NCBI GenBank assembly: GCA_017513195.1
Contig: JAFXGM010000022.1
Location: forward strand, 1 to 58,816
Origin: Clostridia bacterium
Lineage (GTDB): Bacteria > Bacillota > Clostridia > Oscillospirales > Acutalibacteraceae
Direction: 5' to 3'
DNA length: 58,816 nt
Made by a program: the position numbers and the translations under genes. Shown here one piece after another: positions 50,401 to 58,816 of this stretch (positions are counted from its first letter, which is position 1; each line of letters starts with the position of its first letter). A model generated the notes under the pieces. That model made no database searches, had not been told where the DNA came from, and saw only the letters and a program-made list of their open reading frames with translations.

Positions 50401-52536
50401 TTAAATAGTCATAATTTCGGTTATAAGCGTTGCAACAAACGCACCGAACTGCTGAATAAGAATGATGAGCATAATAAGCAAGAATACGATAATTGCCATA
50501 CCAATTACTGTAAGTACCGATGTACCAATAAACTTGCCCATTGTGTAATCGTGAATTTTTAGCATACCGTTTATAAGCAAAATGAAGAAATAAATAGTAG
50601 CTATTGTAGAAAGAATGCTTAAGAAACTAGCTTCATCCGGTAACAATACGTTGGTAAGAACAATTTTTATTATACTTGACCAAATAAGTGGCTGTAAGCT
50701 GTAGCAAGTAACGATTACGATTTCTTTCATTTTACCCTTACCGCCAAGCAAGGTCGAAATCATCCAGTTAGCTACAATCCAAAGAACAACAAGTCCTACA
50801 GAGCTTACGAACACTAATATACTGTTAAACGATGCAGGATCATAGTGGGTGAACATAAATCCGCCTGCAATTGTTTCCATAACGGTTGTTACGTAGTAAA
50901 GTACCAAGAGCAAGAAACAAAGTGGCATAGAACCAAGCTTCTTTTCCTTGATGTCGGTGAAGGTACTTGTTGGGTGAAGTGCTGTAGAAACCATAAGATT
51001 CAAAGATGGATTTTTAATAAACACAATCTTTTTCTTATTAGTTACAAACATAAGCACAATTGCACCGATAACAACTACAACGATAACCAAGAATATAATG
51101 CCAAAGTTTTCGCTTGTAAAATCACTACGAACATACTCATAAGCTACGGCATAGGTTGCTTTATCATAACCTAATTCTGCATATTCAAGCGCCTTATCAT
51201 AGTTTTCTTCTTCTAAGTAAGCATTAGCAAGACCGCTATATGCAAGCTGGTTGTTTTTATCTTGCTTTAAGATATTTTCCCAGCCCTCTTTAACCTTGTC
51301 ATATTCACCGTTGGCGGTAAGCTCATTAAGTCTTTTGAATTCCTTACCGTAAGCATTGATTGTAAACGAGGTAATATATCCGGTACCGGCATCGGCAATA
51401 AGAATTTCATCACCGTCGTCCTTAAGTACCATTGCAGTGGCGTCTTTAAAGGTACCCTTTTGATCGCCCAGACGCATACCACCTGCAAAAATATTCATTG
51501 TACGAGAGAACTCATCAAAGATGAAAATTTTACCGTAACGTGTTTCAAGAGCGTACATATTACCGACACTGTCAACTTCTAAATCACAGAAGTTTTGCTT
51601 GTACATATCATCTTCGCCTATTACCTTAACGTCGGTAAATATATTTTCTTGATTTAAAATGTTTTTACCAGTACCTGGGCTCAAACGTCTAATCATTGTC
51701 TTTTTAGAATTGGTAGAACCGTCGGTAAAGCCATTGGTTGCATAGATAAAATCGTTTTCATCAACAGTAAGGTCAACCATAGCGAAAGGTAATTTTTTCT
51801 GTTGGTTAGCATGCTTTTCAACATTTGGGAACAATCTGTTTGATATGTTCTCAAATACTGATGCAACTGTTACCTCAACAGCATTTGCACCATAAAATCC
51901 CAAAAATTCTCTTTGGGGTGAGAAAAGTAGTGCACCATAGTAAGCACCATTACCATCGATTATAACATACATATAATCGTTAGAATCTATTACAATTCTT
52001 TTTGGTGCAAACTGGAAATCATCCTCTTCTTTTGGGATAAGATCGGATACAGGTTTAACTATTGTATCAATCAATACAAAGTCTTTGTTTACTAATTGTA
52101 TCTTTTGACCCTTAGTATCACAAATGTATATTGTTCCTTTGTTGTAATAAATACCTAGTGCTTCGTCAAAAGCAATTGAACCGGCATCATCCGCCTCATC
52201 GGCTGATTTCTTAATTCCTTTAAAACTTCTAACCAAATTGTATTCACTGTCCAAAACAATAACACGTGATTGCTTATCAAGTATATAAAGGTTGCCATCA
52301 TCGTCTGTACACATTGACGAAATAGATTCAAGGCGTTCAACGCCAAGCTTTATTGGATCGATAAGACTGTTAAAGTCATACATCGACTTGGTGTAAACAG
52401 CTTTTCCGTTACTGCTTACGCCATGCCAATAGGTATAGCTGTCAACTGGTGTTGCTGCCGAAACAGATGACGCAACACTAGTCAGCAAGCATATAACTAA
52501 AATCACAGCAAAAATACGACATAATGCTTTTTTCAC
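50401..52536 (-). CDS. beta-propeller/TPR/Yip1-domain membrane protein
   Basis: 711 residues from a GTG at 52536, nine bases after AAAGGAG. An ATG at 52545 directly abuts the ribosome binding site and is less likely. Signal peptide (about 1-30), then an NHL-like six-bladed propeller (about 40-395: SSMCTDDDGNLYILDKQSRVIVLD, MVDLTVDENDFIYATN). A TPR pair (LKQDKNNQLAYSGLANAYLEEENYDKALEYAELGYDKA) and a transmembrane helix at about 483-503 follow. The C-terminal five-helix Yip1 domain spans about 530-705. A sensor or scaffold that links surface events to the transporter is a plausible role. It lies between two permease pairs. Confidence 0.72.
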   Translation of the reverse strand: MKKALCRIFAVILVICLLTSVASSVSAATPVDSYTYWHGVSSNGKAVYTKSMYDFNSLIDPIKLGVERLESISSMCTDDDGNLYILDKQSRVIVLDSEYNLVRSFKGIKKSADEADDAGSIAFDEALGIYYNKGTIYICDTKGQKIQLVNKDFVLIDTIVKPVSDLIPKEEDDFQFAPKRIVIDSNDYMYVIIDGNGAYYGALLFSPQREFLGFYGANAVEVTVASVFENISNRLFPNVEKHANQQKKLPFAMVDLTVDENDFIYATNGFTDGSTNSKKTMIRRLSPGTGKNILNQENIFTDVKVIGEDDMYKQNFCDLEVDSVGNMYALETRYGKIFIFDEFSRTMNIFAGGMRLGDQKGTFKDATAMVLKDDGDEILIADAGTGYITSFTINAYGKEFKRLNELTANGEYDKVKEGWENILKQDKNNQLAYSGLANAYLEEENYDKALEYAELGYDKATYAVAYEYVRSDFTSENFGIIFLVIVVVVIGAIVLMFVTNKKKIVFIKNPSLNLMVSTALHPTSTFTDIKEKKLGSMPLCFLLLVLYYVTTVMETIAGGFMFTHYDPASFNSILVFVSSVGLVVLWIVANWMISTLLGGKGKMKEIVIVTCYSLQPLIWSSIIKIVLTNVLLPDEASFLSILSTIATIYFFILLINGMLKIHDYTMGKFIGTSVLTVIGMAIIVFLLIMLIILIQQFGAFVATLITEIMTI

Positions 52537-52571
52537 TGTTTTCATCTCCTTTTTTAATATTTGCAAACTAA

Positions 52572-53489
52572 TTATTCCTTAATACCAGCACTACTCATCG
52601 ATTCAGCAACACTGCTTTGTGAGATGAGGAATACGAGTATAGGCGGTATCATCATAATAACGGTAACTGCCATTGCAGAACCAGAACGTGCCACACCGCC
52701 GGCAGTAATCTGTGTTACTACCTGAGGTAAGATTTTTAACTCTTCGGAGAAAATCTTACCACCCGGAACTGTTTGCCAAATATCACGGAAGGTGAAAAGT
52801 AAAAGTGTAAGCCAAATTGGCTTAATTGTAGGCATTACTATCGACCAGAAAACCTTAAATTGGTTTGCACCGTCGATTTTAGCTGCTTCAAGCAATGCAT
52901 CGGGAACATAACCTTCGATGTACTGTTTACCAAGGAATACACCCATTGTTGACGCCATTGGCGGCAATATATATATCCAATAGGTATCAAGTAATCCGAG
53001 CTCAGAGAAAATCAAATACTGTGGAACAGCAAGTGTGTACGAGTTAAACATAAGTGCAAACTGTACTGTCCAGAATATAGCATTGCGTCCCTTGAACGAT
53101 GACTTTGAAATAGAGTATGCTGCCATAAGAGCAACGAAGATATATATGAATGTAGTAATAAATGATATAACCACACTGTTAAAGATATATCGTGACAGCG
53201 GAACTCTAAGGCTTGCCATAAGATCAGGCAAAATAGCATAGTTGCCCAAGGTTGGACGATGTACAAAGAATCGTGGTGGGAATATAAGCAATTCATCAAG
53301 AGGTTTAAATGACGTACACACGCAGTAGATTAGCGGTAACATTGAGAACAAGCCGCCCAATACCAAGAATGCTACAAGTGTAAAGTTACCTGCTCTTGAG
53401 CGAGTGTAGCGTTTGACTGCAGATTTTTTACCGCGTCTATCTTTAAAGCGCATTTTAATTGTTTTGCCAAGAGATTTGATATTAGTCAT
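52572..53489 (-). CDS. carbohydrate ABC transporter permease (LplC/YtcP type)
   Basis: 305 residues with six transmembrane helices after a basic N-terminal tail (RFKDRRGKKSAVKRYTRSR). EAA loop LLEAAKIDGANQFKVFWSIVMPTI. Conserved LFNSYTLAVPQYLIFSELGLLDTYW. It should pair with the 53501 product. GAGGTG is 11 bases upstream of the ATG. Confidence 0.92.
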   Translation of the reverse strand: MTNIKSLGKTIKMRFKDRRGKKSAVKRYTRSRAGNFTLVAFLVLGGLFSMLPLIYCVCTSFKPLDELLIFPPRFFVHRPTLGNYAILPDLMASLRVPLSRYIFNSVVISFITTFIYIFVALMAAYSISKSSFKGRNAIFWTVQFALMFNSYTLAVPQYLIFSELGLLDTYWIYILPPMASTMGVFLGKQYIEGYVPDALLEAAKIDGANQFKVFWSIVMPTIKPIWLTLLLFTFRDIWQTVPGGKIFSEELKILPQVVTQITAGGVARSGSAMAVTVIMMIPPILVFLISQSSVAESMSSAGIKE

Positions 53490-53500
53490 CCACAGTCACC

Positions 53501-54454
53501 TCACTTTTCAAACATTTTAAGAACTTTACCTACAATCAATCGAGCAGCTACCATCATAATGAACAGTACTACCGACATTGCGCAGGCATAACCAAGTTCA
53601 TATCGCACGGTTGCCATATCGGTCATAAGCGATACTATTGAGTCAACCGCATAACCCTTACTTGGGTAACCGGCAAGTTCAATCATAATTGTACTTGCAC
53701 TGAAAGAACTCTGAATCTGCATAACCGCACTAAAGAGAAGCATCGGTTGCATTGCAGGAAGGGTTATATAGCGAAGCTCTTGCCAGCGGTTTCTAATACC
53801 ATCTATTGCACCGGCTTCATACATATCACGGCTTACGTTCTGCAAACCGGAAATATTAGAAAGGAACGAAACACCCATACTTTGCCACAATTGAACAACA
53901 ATTATAATAGGCATTAGGTACGCTTCTGTTTTAAGATACTGAATAGGTTCTGTAATGATACCAAACGACATTAAGAAACTATTTATGTAACCGTAGCTAT
54001 CACCGGCGAATGCTACCTTCCAAATGAAGTATGCGTTACCAACAAGAGATGGCGCATAGAACATGAATGAAAGAATAGCACGGGTTCTTGGCTGGAATTC
54101 ATTTACAAACCATGCAAGTACAAAGGAAAGTAAAAATCCACAGGGACCTGCAATTATTGCAAACACTAAAGTATTCTTTGCGGTAGTTGCAAAGGTAGAG
54201 TCTTCTACTATCATTCGGCGATAGTTATCAAGCCAAACAAACTTTGGCGAAGAAATCATATCGAAAGAAGTAAAACTCAAAACAATAGATGATAGTATTG
54301 GCAAAATAGTGAAAACAAAGAAGAAAATCAAGAAGGGAGCGAGCATGATAATCATAGGAATATGCTCTGTAAGAAGTTTATCTCTTGAAAGTTTTCTCAA
54401 TTTTTTAGATGCTACAGGCATTGCTGCTACATCGCCAGTCTTATTTTTAAACAT
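53501..54454 (-). CDS. carbohydrate ABC transporter permease (LplB/YteP type)
   Basis: 317 residues with six transmembrane helices. Starts with IPMIIMLAPFLIFFFVFTILPILSSIVLSF and has the EAA loop DMYEAGAIDGIRNRWQELRYITLPAM. Pairs with 52572. Located 15 bases after the large solute-binding protein gene. Confidence 0.92.
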   Translation of the reverse strand: MFKNKTGDVAAMPVASKKLRKLSRDKLLTEHIPMIIMLAPFLIFFFVFTILPILSSIVLSFTSFDMISSPKFVWLDNYRRMIVEDSTFATTAKNTLVFAIIAGPCGFLLSFVLAWFVNEFQPRTRAILSFMFYAPSLVGNAYFIWKVAFAGDSYGYINSFLMSFGIITEPIQYLKTEAYLMPIIIVVQLWQSMGVSFLSNISGLQNVSRDMYEAGAIDGIRNRWQELRYITLPAMQPMLLFSAVMQIQSSFSASTIMIELAGYPSKGYAVDSIVSLMTDMATVRYELGYACAMSVVLFIMMVAARLIVGKVLKMFEK

Positions 54455-54469
54455 AAACCTCTCCCCTCC

Positions 54470-57400
54470 TTATTTATATTCGTTAATTTTACGCTCAATT
54501 TCACGGTCAGCAATCTTTGACCACTTAGTAACAGCGTCTTTAACTTTAGCTTTATCTTCAAGTACAGACCAGAAAGCTTGGTCAATAGCACGGGTTACAT
54601 CGTAAGAACCAGGAACTTCCTGAACTTCCATAATCTCTGCCCACTGGCTCTTTAGTAATTGAAGATCGTCTTTATCCCATGCAAGATTTTCAAACGCTTC
54701 CTTGTTGGAAACGGCTGTACGACCAATCATGCCGAGAATTGACTGAAGATTTTCATTATATCTCTGCTGAGTTTCAGCAGATGTCCACCATTTAAGGAAT
54801 GCCCATGCCTGCTCCTTCTTGGTTGACTCTTTAATAATTGCACAGCCGGTACCAGAACCAGCAACAGCGCCCTCGAAGCTTTCAACATCTATTACACCGT
54901 TACCGTTAGTATCAACACCCGGAACCTTAGCAATTTTCCATCTACCGCGAATTTCGGGAGCAGTAGCATAGAATGTCATATATGTTGTATAAGGTGCAAT
55001 ACCAAGTGGCATTGTACCAACACGCATACGGTTGTAGAAATCAGCTTCTTTGAGGAAGTCATATTCAAGATAGAAGTCAGTCCACTTCTTAAATACTTCC
55101 AATTCTGATTTTCCGGCAATCATTGTCTTATTACCGTCTTCATTATAGATGTTAAGACCGTGCTGCCACATAAGTGTTGGATAAAGATGCAGGTTACCAA
55201 TACCAGCGTTTACAGTTGTAGATGTTGTAATCTGAGTATATGGAACGTAAACACTCATATTCTTACGCTGTATAATAGTTGCATAGTAAAGGAACTCATC
55301 CCATGTCTGAGGTGGCTCGTCAAAGCCGAGTTCCTTCAAAATATCCTCACGGTAGAACATAAGCATAAAGTTTTGTGTATCCGGTAATGCATATGTTTTA
55401 CCATTGTAGGTATATGGAGCAACCGCGCCGGTTGTAAGCATAACCTCTTTAAACTCTTCGTCGCTCATAGCGGCAATTTGTTCATCAGTAAGACCAGACT
55501 GGAACTGCTTGATAGTTTCATCAAAGCCCGGCATCTCCGATAGGTCGGCCAACGCACCGCGGATACCTAAGTTAACTGGTTCGGTTCTAGCCATCTGCAA
55601 CGATACGTCAGGGAAGTTATCGGCCAAAAGACCGTTAATAAGTGAGGCGTTAACAATTTCAACCTGAACGTTTATAGGTGTATCGCCTTTTCCGTCACCG
55701 TCTGTATCACGCCAATATTTTTCTTTACCCTTTTCACCGGTAAACGAGTCTTGAATAAGCGAGTTAAGTGCTGCCGCTTGATCTTGACCCCAGTTTACCC
55801 AAAGACGGATGGTGTTTTCATCGTCTTTATCTGCGTTTGTAAGAGAATAATCATTAGTAAAGGATGAAATAAGACGAACAGCGTCAAATTTTAATTGAGA
55901 GAAAAAGCCTGCTTCTTTATCAATATGATCCTTGCCCTTCGGGATGATTTGAATCTCATCAATAGAAAGTGGCATTCTAATCATATCGTAAAGCCATGAG
56001 CCAATTGAAGAGTAATTGCTGTAGTAGTCGGTAACATATTGCTGTGCAATGTAAGGACTTCTAAGCATGTTTTCAAGTACACGCTTCATATTGTTCATAG
56101 CAGAAACTGCCTGCGAAGCCTGACCTGTACCCTTAGTCATTTTGTCTGCAAGAGTTCCAAGTCTGTCTTTACATTCGGTTAACACCTTAGTAAAGTCAGG
56201 AATCTGCTGATCAAGGTCATAGTCACGGCTAAGGTCAGGTGACTCACCTGTGATCATAACGATTTGCATATATTTGTCGCCAAGCAAATCGAAAATTTCA
56301 GAAAGCTCGTGGAAATACTCTGCAGTTTCACCGGCCGTTACTTCCATAGAAATGGTATGAGGACCTTTGTCAAGATAGATGTAATAAGGTTTTACAGCCT
56401 CATCCTCACCCATATCTTTACCAAAGGTGAAATATTCCCAACTTGTACCGTAAGGGAATTTAAGTGACATAGCTTCTTCAAATGGAGTTGCACCATCTAT
56501 TTTAAGCCAACGCCAGCTTTCACCATTTACAAGATCGCTCTGCTTGTAGCGCATATTTATGTAGTAGTAACCTGACTTTTCAACTTCAAAATTCCATTCC
56601 AAACGGCTACCGGACGACTGCCATGCAGTACCACCAATGTAGTTTATCTTTGTTAGATAATCATGGTGTGGTTCCATTCCGGCATCACTATTGTTGGCCT
56701 TTGGAATAATAGAGTTAGAGGTTTTAACGTCGGCATCCTCACCCTGAATTGTAATAATACCAGCGTTTAAGTTTTGAAGCTTATAAGAAGACGAAACGTC
56801 TTTATAGCTCTTAACCACTTCCGGTTTAGCAAAGGTAATTTCATAGAAATTAACACTTTGCTCTGGTCTGACAATTGTAAAGGTGTGAGTTCCTGCGGTA
56901 AGAGCAAATTCAAATGGTCCAACTGTTGCACCTTCGCTATCGCGAACAACAGTTGATACAACGTCATCAATTTCTATTTGCTCTTGCGCGTATTGGTTGC
57001 CCTGAACGTCTTCACGTGGTTTATCTTCTTTGTTCTTCCATAGTCTTGAAAGGACAATGTTCTCTGCCTCGTCAAAAGGACATACACCATCAATTAAAAT
57101 CTCAAATTCAGGATCAATACCTTTATTTGGAGCCTTCCATAAAAATTCAAGATTATAAACGGCTGTCTGTGTAACTTCGAATGTCCAGGTAACTTTACCG
57201 TTACCATCCTTCCATTCAAGTACATTTTCACCCATGACGATTTCAGCACCGTCTGCTACAAATGCAGCAAGTGGAAGCTTTACATCAACAGTTGCCTTGT
57301 TGGTTATCTTGTGACCAGCAGTATAAGCAACATAGTCTTGAAGATCTGAATCGTTTTCTTTAGATTCAGAATCAATGTTACCGGTTATAACATCAGTTGT

Positions 57401-57520
57401 ACCATCAACCGTAACATTAGCCTCTTCTGCAAATGCAGTGGTTATTTGCAAGGAAATTCCTGAAAACAAAATAGATACTGCCAAAAACACTGACAAATAT
57501 CTAGCGATTTTCTTGCTCAT
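54470..57520 (-). CDS. giant solute-binding protein with N-terminal carbohydrate-binding-like modules
   Basis: 1016 residues from the ATG at 57520, eight bases after AAAGGA. Signal peptide ending TAFAEEA, no lipobox, so not a standard lipoprotein. Two CBM6/35-like beta-sandwiches (about 65-245 and 260-410: GNGKVTWTFEVTQTAVYNLEFLWKA, SRLEWNFEVEKSGYYYINMRYKQ), a helical linker (about 420-545), then a type-1 solute-binding domain (about 590-1010). The latter has TIRLWVNWGQDQAAALNSLIQDSF, FMLMFYREDILKELGFDEPPQTWDEFL and GSGTGCAIIKESTKKEQAWAFLKWWTSAETQQRY. A DTDGDGKGDT loop (about 640) could bind calcium. Average solute-binding proteins are 400-550 residues. It could cling to a polysaccharide and deliver its fragments to the transporter. 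Confidence 0.8.
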   Translation of the reverse strand: MSKKIARYLSVFLAVSILFSGISLQITTAFAEEANVTVDGTTDVITGNIDSESKENDSDLQDYVAYTAGHKITNKATVDVKLPLAAFVADGAEIVMGENVLEWKDGNGKVTWTFEVTQTAVYNLEFLWKAPNKGIDPEFEILIDGVCPFDEAENIVLSRLWKNKEDKPREDVQGNQYAQEQIEIDDVVSTVVRDSEGATVGPFEFALTAGTHTFTIVRPEQSVNFYEITFAKPEVVKSYKDVSSSYKLQNLNAGIITIQGEDADVKTSNSIIPKANNSDAGMEPHHDYLTKINYIGGTAWQSSGSRLEWNFEVEKSGYYYINMRYKQSDLVNGESWRWLKIDGATPFEEAMSLKFPYGTSWEYFTFGKDMGEDEAVKPYYIYLDKGPHTISMEVTAGETAEYFHELSEIFDLLGDKYMQIVMITGESPDLSRDYDLDQQIPDFTKVLTECKDRLGTLADKMTKGTGQASQAVSAMNNMKRVLENMLRSPYIAQQYVTDYYSNYSSIGSWLYDMIRMPLSIDEIQIIPKGKDHIDKEAGFFSQLKFDAVRLISSFTNDYSLTNADKDDENTIRLWVNWGQDQAAALNSLIQDSFTGEKGKEKYWRDTDGDGKGDTPINVQVEIVNASLINGLLADNFPDVSLQMARTEPVNLGIRGALADLSEMPGFDETIKQFQSGLTDEQIAAMSDEEFKEVMLTTGAVAPYTYNGKTYALPDTQNFMLMFYREDILKELGFDEPPQTWDEFLYYATIIQRKNMSVYVPYTQITTSTTVNAGIGNLHLYPTLMWQHGLNIYNEDGNKTMIAGKSELEVFKKWTDFYLEYDFLKEADFYNRMRVGTMPLGIAPYTTYMTFYATAPEIRGRWKIAKVPGVDTNGNGVIDVESFEGAVAGSGTGCAIIKESTKKEQAWAFLKWWTSAETQQRYNENLQSILGMIGRTAVSNKEAFENLAWDKDDLQLLKSQWAEIMEVQEVPGSYDVTRAIDQAFWSVLEDKAKVKDAVTKWSKIADREIERKINEYK

Positions 57521-57660
57521 AACATTCATCCTTTCTGTTCATAAAATTTATAATTAGTATATGATTGAATCTTTATAAACTAACATAAAAATCAACCATT
57601 TATTACTAACAATTTACATACTAGGCATAATATTCCACCATCATATATAAATGTGATTTT

Positions 57661-57689
57661 ATTATACAGCAATTTATATATTTTGTCAA
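57661..57689 (-). promoter_or_regulatory. perfect consensus promoter of the seven-gene glycan operon
   Basis: On the minus strand TTGACA (57684-57689), 17 bases, TATAAT (57661-57666). Confidence 0.9.
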
Positions 57690-57709
57690 CAAAATATATA
57701 TGTAAATTG
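57670..57709. promoter_or_regulatory. long dyad over the -35 region
   Basis: CAATTTATATATTTTG (57670-57685), four bases, then CAAAATATATATGTAAATTG (57690-57709). These are inverted arms except for a four-base insertion in the right arm. It covers the spacer and -35 and is probably a repressor or activator site. Confidence 0.6.
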
Positions 57710-57835
57710 CACATAAAATTCGTGGTTTTTGTGCAAAAAATAATAAAAAAGTATTTTATTTGTTTAAATTAGCATCAAAAAACTGACTATTTTGTACAAA
57801 AATACAAAATCTCGGTGGAATATTGACAAAAAGAA

Positions 57836-57864
57836 AAAGCCTAAGGCTATAAACCTTAGGCTTT
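57836..57864 (-). terminator. terminator of tuf
   Basis: Stem AAAGCCTAAGG (57836-57846) with CCTTAGGCTTT (57854-57864). Confidence 0.9.
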
Positions 57865-57890
57865 AAACTTACGCAAAGTTAAAGATTAAA

Positions 57891-58816
57891 TTAGTCGTTA
57901 ATCTTTGTAACAACGCCTGAACCAACGGTACGACCGCCTTCACGAATAGCGAAACGGAGACCTTCTTCAATAGCGATAGGAGTGATAAGTTCAACATCCA
58001 TCTCTACGTTATCACCAGGCATGCACATTTCGGTACCTGCAGGAAGACCTACAACACCGGTAACGTCAGTTGTTCTGAAATAGAACTGTGGACGATAGTT
58101 GTTGAAGAAAGGAGTATGACGACCGCCTTCATCCTTGCTCAAAACGTAAACCTGACCATGGAACTTGGTGTGTGGGTTGATTGAGCCTGGTTTGCAAAGA
58201 ACCTGACCACGTTCAACTTCTTCACGACCTACACCACGGAGAAGTGCGCCAACGTTATCGCCAGCTTCACAGTAATCAAGAGTTTTACGGAACATTTCCA
58301 TTGAAGTAACAACTGTCTTAGCGCGTTCTTCTGTAAGACCGATGATTTCTACTTCATCACCAGCGTGGAGCTGACCACGCTCAACACGACCTGTAACAAC
58401 GGTACCACGACCAGAAATAGTCATAACGTCTTCAACAGGCATAAGGAATGGCATATCAGCCTTACGGTCTGGAGTTGGGATATAGCTGTCAACAGCATCC
58501 ATAAGCTCAGCGATAGGAGCATAGATAGGATCTGAAGGATCTGTAGCTGCAGAATCGAGAGCCTGGAAAGCAGAACCCTTGATGATTGGAGTATCATCGC
58601 CTGGGAATTCATACTTGTCAAGTGTCTCACGGATTTCCATCTCAACGAGTTCGAGAAGCTCTTCGTCGTCAACAAGGTCAGTCTTGTTCATGAATACAAC
58701 GATGTAAGGAACGCCAACCTGACGAGCAAGAAGAAGGTGTTCTTTAGTCTGAGCCATAGGACCGTCAGTAGATGCGATAACGAGGATAGCACCGTCCATC
58801 TGAGCAGCACCGGTGA
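57891..58816 (-). CDS. tuf: elongation factor Tu, C-terminal three quarters (start beyond window)
   Basis: About 308 residues visible. The frame continues upstream of the first internal Met into [16 protein letters not shown] is the G4 motif and GSAFQALDS the G5 motif of the GTPase domain. Domain 2 has [14 protein letters not shown] and domain 3 ends in [17 protein letters not shown]-Tu delivers aminoacyl-tRNA to the ribosome. Only the end of the gene is in the window. Confidence 0.98.
   Translation of the reverse strand, partial: TGAAQMDGAILVIASTDGPMAQTKEHLLLARQVGVPYIVVFMNKTDLVDDEELLELVEMEIRETLDKYEFPGDDTPIIKGSAFQALDSAATDPSDPIYAPIAELMDAVDSYIPTPDRKADMPFLMPVEDVMTISGRGTVVTGRVERGQLHAGDEVEIIGLTEERAKTVVTSMEMFRKTLDYCEAGDNVGALLRGVGREEVERGQVLCKPGSINPHTKFHGQVYVLSKDEGGRHTPFFNNYRPQFYFRTTDVTGVVGLPAGTEMCMPGDNVEMDVELITPIAIEEGLRFAIREGGRTVGSGVVTKIND

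Larger units (their letters stand above)
57521..57890. other. AT-rich regulatory region between the glycan operon and tuf
   Basis: No gene here. Contains the operon promoter (57661-57689), a long dyad over its -35 (57670-57709), distant 11-bp inverted arms AATATTCCACC (57629-57639) and GGTGGAATATT (57814-57824), a TTTTGTACAAAA palindrome (57790-57801) and the tuf terminator (57836-57864). The leader from the predicted start (about 57654) to the ATG is about 130 bases. Confidence 0.8.

Noticed and set aside
55660-55720. DTDGDGKGDT in the large solute-binding protein as a dockerin
   Set aside because: Dockerins need two such loops and a terminal position. This is a single internal loop, at best a calcium site.
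1-58816. tRNA or rRNA genes
   Set aside because: No cloverleaf with GGTTC(G/A)A arms or rRNA motifs was found in the intergenic stretches.

Overview
The window looks like a chromosomal segment of a low-GC, Gram-positive, probably anaerobic member of the Clostridia (Oscillospirales/Ruminococcaceae-like). The basis is strong AAGGAGG-type ribosome binding sites, perfect TTGACA-17-TATAAT promoters, lipoboxes, LPXTG-like sorting signals, a PdaB-type sporulation deacetylase, NrdR, a probable Re-citrate synthase glutamate route, and carbohydrate ABC transporters without their own ATPase. A bile-salt-hydrolase-family enzyme and many glycan genes fit a gut habitat, but that is inference. No tRNA, rRNA or CRISPR array was seen.

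Layout. 0-1.75 kb: the end of a wall-anchored 5'-nucleotidase and the C-terminal half of a sortase. 2.0-4.95 kb: a compact apparently mobile unit with a small divergently transcribed putative DNA-binding protein, a GIY-YIG/excisionase-HTH fusion and a large serine recombinase, controlled by a divergent promoter carrying two near-identical palindromes. 5.0-13.0 kb: small accessory genes (DUF378, GNAT, SdpI-like, P-loop kinase, bile-salt-hydrolase-like enzyme, ECF sigma factor with membrane partner, lipoproteins, DUF6259 glycosidase-like protein, GNAT). 13.2-19.4 kb: zinc-ribbon/DUF3862 protein, PdaB-like deacetylase, and the nrdR-gltX-glnS-nif3 operon with a 113-bp MITE-like repeat upstream. 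19.4-22.5 kb: membrane protein, beta-propeller lipoprotein and an XRE regulator. 22.6-30.9 kb (+ strand): maf, two M16-family genes linked to EF-P modification, lgt, folD, an exported protein and two tandem GH16 lipoproteins.

31-36.1 kb (- strand): Re-citrate synthase-like gene, FCD-type GntR regulator, aconitase and isocitrate dehydrogenase, which together convert oxaloacetate and acetyl-CoA to 2-oxoglutarate for glutamate synthesis. A TTGTATACAA palindrome lies at the promoter. 36.1-37.7 kb: a class B penicillin-binding protein.

37.8-57.7 kb (- strand): a large glycan locus. It has a seven-gene operon (CBM-armed 1019-aa solute-binding protein, two permeases, beta-propeller/TPR/Yip1 membrane protein, DUF5696 lipoprotein, two more permeases), a separate lipoprotein solute-binding protein with its own promoter, and a two-gene operon with a 1396-aa wall protein and a multidomain GH16 lipoprotein. 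The likely picture is surface binding and cleavage of a beta-glucan- or galactan-type polysaccharide, capture of oligosaccharides and import energised by an ATPase encoded elsewhere. The substrate cannot be read from the sequence. The window ends inside tuf (EF-Tu).
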